This document shows, in pieces, positions 61,997 to 64,000 of a DNA stretch of 64,000 bases (position 1 is the first letter of the stretch; every line of letters begins with the position of its first letter). This DNA is from Bdellovibrionales bacterium GWA1_52_35 (GTDB lineage Bacteria > Bdellovibrionota > UBA1018). A program made the translations under genes and the position numbers. A model generated the notes under the pieces. The model saw only the letters and a list, made by a program, of their open reading frames with translations, was not told the origin of the DNA and searched no databases. Location: NCBI GenBank assembly GCA_001769805.1, contig MEPO01000007.1, forward strand, positions 1-64,000, written 5' to 3'.

Positions 61997-62923
61997 TCAC
62001 TGCCCAGGGATTTTCACACACAAAACACGATCACGGCCGCTCAAATCGGTTTTCATCACCACTTGCTCCGAAATCGATGCAAACATTTTTTGAATTTCAT
62101 GCGACCGCTCGTGAGGTATTTCAAAAAAACCATACCCCCCCTGACGCACTAGAGATGGAAGTATTTCAGCAAGCTTTCTATAAAAATAGCCGGGATCGGC
62201 CACAGGAGCAAACAAGGCCTGATGCGGTTCGGTTTGGGTCACCTGAAAATCGGCCTCATTCACCCCAGCCAGATACGGGGGGTTTGAGATAAAGAAATCG
62301 GCGGCCTCTGGCTCGGCAGGCTCCCAGACACTCTTCGGATCCTGTACTGGATGAATGACCAGGCGGCTTTTAGATGCTTCCGCGCCGAGGATGCGCTCAG
62401 CATTCTCGCGAGCCAGCTGTGCGGCGCCACCGCTCAGCTCAGAAGCGACCATCTTTAATTTTGAAAACCTGGCCAGAAGTTCGATCGAAATCACTCCGCT
62501 TCCCAACCCAAGCTCAAAACCCAGCAGAGGCTCTCTGGTTTTTGATAAAATCTCAATTGCCGTACTCACCAACACTTCGGTTTCCGGCCGTGGAATCAGG
62601 ACCTCCCGAGAGACAAGATACTCGTGATCCAAAAAGCTCTGAACTCCCGTCACGTACTGCAGGGGTTCTCCCGCTGCGCAAAGTCCGGCCATTCTGAGCA
62701 GCTCCCGCTCCAGAGTGCCCGGAGCAGCTTCCGCCCCGCGAATGTAAAGTTCCATCCGCGAAAGAATGCCGTGAAACTCTTTTCGATAAGCGGCTATGAA
62801 AAGCTGTTCTGCGTAAACCTCAGGATTTCCGCCATGGATTCCCGCGGCTCCACTGAGCATGGTCTGCACCAGACGCAGGAGCTGATTGTAGGTTTTAGAT
62901 GGCGACGCTGGCTCAATGCTCAT
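61997..62923 (-). CDS. prmC: Release-factor glutamine methyltransferase
   Basis: A 308-residue SAM-dependent enzyme that methylates the Gln of the GGQ motif in RF1 and RF2. The catalytic NPPY lies in FFISNPPYLAGV (about 214). The SAM-binding loop is FELGLGSGVISIELL (about 140). The N-terminal domain (about 20-110) binds the release factor. It lies six bases after prfA, its substrate gene, as in many bacteria. Confidence 0.96.
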   Translation of the reverse strand: MSIEPASPSKTYNQLLRLVQTMLSGAAGIHGGNPEVYAEQLFIAAYRKEFHGILSRMELYIRGAEAAPGTLERELLRMAGLCAAGEPLQYVTGVQSFLDHEYLVSREVLIPRPETEVLVSTAIEILSKTREPLLGFELGLGSGVISIELLARFSKLKMVASELSGGAAQLARENAERILGAEASKSRLVIHPVQDPKSVWEPAEPEAADFFISNPPYLAGVNEADFQVTQTEPHQALFAPVADPGYFYRKLAEILPSLVRQGGYGFFEIPHERSHEIQKMFASISEQVVMKTDLSGRDRVLCVKIPGQ

Positions 62924-62929
62924 TCGGAA

Positions 62930-64000
62930 TCAATTCCCCATTCCCTGCGCTTTGAGCTCCTCCATCTGATAATGAGCCTGGAGGCCATCAATGATTTCGT
63001 CGATCTTGCCCTCCATGACCTCAGAGAGCTGATAAAGCGTCAACCCGATGCGATGCTCAGTCAGGCGCCCTTGTGGAAAGTTATAGGTCCGGATGCGCTC
63101 GCTGCGATCACCGGTACCAACCATGCTGCGCCTGGCATCTGAATGAGATTTCGCTGCCCGCTCGGTTTCGGCTTCTAGCAAACGGGACCTCAGGATCTTC
63201 ATCGCCTTGTCTTTGTTCTTATGTTGAGAACGCTCGTCCTGGCAGGAAACAACCAAACCAGAAGGCATATGCGTAATACGCACAGCAGAGTCAGTCGTGT
63301 TGACACTCTGTCCACCCGCTCCGCCGGAACGAAACACATCAATCCGGAGGTCGACCGGATTAATCGTGACGTCCACCTCTTCGGCTTCCGGCAGAACTGC
63401 AACCGTCACTGTCGAGGTATGAATCCGCCCCTGTGCTTCGGTAGCTGGAACGCGCTGTACCCGATGTACGCCACCTTCCCATTTCAGTCGGCGATAAACA
63501 TTGCTTCCGACAATTTCAGCGATTATCTCCCTGAAACCACCAATGCCGGTGGGATTCGATGAAAGCACCGAAACTTTCCAACCCTGCCGTTCACAAAATC
63601 TTTGATAGAGGCGAAATAATTCGGCAACAAAAAGCGCTGCTTCCTCGCCGCCCGCACCCGCCCGGACCTCAAGCAGGATGTTTTTGCCGTCATTCGGATC
63701 CCTGGGCAGCAGAAGAAATTGCAGCTGCTTCTTTGCCGATTCAAGCGCGACTTCCTGCTCCTTGATTTCCTCACGTGCCAGGTCGGCCATTTCGGAATCC
63801 GAGCCTTCAAGAAGTTCACGATTCTGTGCCATTTCAGAACGTAATTTTTTGTAATTCCGGTACTCCGAGACCAGCTCCTGGAGGCCTGCATGTTCCTGAG
63901 AAAGCTTTCTGAAATCCGCCGGGCGTTCGGCGATCTCGGGATCAGCCAACCGGCTTTCGATTTCCATGAAACGCTGTTCAACAGCTTCGAGTTTATCAAA
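62930..64000 (-). CDS. prfA: Peptide chain release factor 1 (start beyond window)
   Basis: The frame is open to the window edge and reads FDKLEAVEQRF before residue MEIESR, so only the initiator Met is likely outside (64001 onward). The protein has 357 residues with that Met, the family length. RF1 reads UAA and UAG. The GGQ catalytic motif is in SGGAGGQSVNTTDSAVRITH (about 228-247), and the PxT codon-recognition loop near VHRVQRVPATEAQGRIHTS. It precedes prmC, which methylates its GGQ Gln. Confidence 0.97.
   Translation of the reverse strand, partial: FDKLEAVEQRFMEIESRLADPEIAERPADFRKLSQEHAGLQELVSEYRNYKKLRSEMAQNRELLEGSDSEMADLAREEIKEQEVALESAKKQLQFLLLPRDPNDGKNILLEVRAGAGGEEAALFVAELFRLYQRFCERQGWKVSVLSSNPTGIGGFREIIAEIVGSNVYRRLKWEGGVHRVQRVPATEAQGRIHTSTVTVAVLPEAEEVDVTINPVDLRIDVFRSGGAGGQSVNTTDSAVRITHMPSGLVVSCQDERSQHKNKDKAMKILRSRLLEAETERAAKSHSDARRSMVGTGDRSERIRTYNFPQGRLTEHRIGLTLYQLSEVMEGKIDEIIDGLQAHYQMEELKAQGMGN

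Overview
The window is a bacterial chromosome segment of roughly 50-55% G+C, densely coded on both strands, with no phage, insertion sequence or CRISPR array visible. Gene content points to a diderm bacterium: LpxC, MltA, MltD-like transglycosylase, many lipoproteins and outer-membrane barrels. The mix of tail-fibre-like repetitive exported proteins, Ig/LamG lipoproteins, CheX/STAS signalling proteins, a serine palmitoyltransferase-like enzyme and a GreA/B-like factor is what I would expect of Bdellovibrionota or a neighbouring deltaproteobacterial lineage. This placement is an inference from gene families, not from a marker-gene comparison.

Layout. 1-5070: an exported-protein region. It holds the first 471 codons of a tail-fibre-like protein running off the left edge, a decayed partial copy of the same kind of gene, a small lipoprotein, an SH3/barrel protein, an FN3 lipoprotein and a DUF4082/Ig protein. 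5222-12379: scattered housekeeping and stress genes (BrkB, a CdiI_2-like/PhnA fusion, Dps, molybdate/sulfate transporter, GreA/B-like factor, RRM protein, methyltransferase). 12636-15276: two tandem paralogous secreted jelly-roll proteins preceded by a perfect 13-bp inverted repeat. 15277-24536: rubrerythrin, a NUDIX-HAD fusion, a metal transporter, HIT, an exported nuclease-like protein, pepT, mltA, a tandem CheX protein, proC and murI. 24581-32216: a plus-strand run of SNF2 helicase, histone-deacetylase homologue, papain-like peptidase, small exported protein and threonine dehydratase-like enzyme, closed by a hairpin that lies inside the last coding sequence. 33084-35945: a minus-strand signalling operon (CheA-like kinase without CheW domain, CheY, STAS-CheX). 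37548-43840: rplU-rpmA-obg-nadD-rsfS-rlmH-gpmI-pfkA. 43846-52416: glycosyltransferase, comF, a flavoprotein-like enzyme, LysM transglycosylase, PilZ protein, tRNA-Pro(GGG), a HAMP-like membrane protein and a 824-residue Ig-repeat lipoprotein. 52752-64000: DEAD-box helicase, ABC-F, lpxC, ruvBAC, serine palmitoyltransferase-like enzyme, response regulator, prmC and prfA (prfA runs off the right edge, probably lacking only its start codon).

Functionally the window joins conserved translation and recombination genes (rplU operon, ruvCAB, prfA-prmC) with an envelope and secretion layer and a signalling layer built on CheX phosphatase domains. Three CheX domains occur in two loci, all retaining the ExxN motif, and the kinase beside one of them lacks the CheW coupling domain. 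The most unusual items are that CheX/STAS pathway, the SNF2-HDAC gene pair, the promoterless decayed copy of the tail-fibre-like gene, and the CdiI_2-like/PhnA fusion. Several convergent gene pairs share palindromic stop codons with no space between them.
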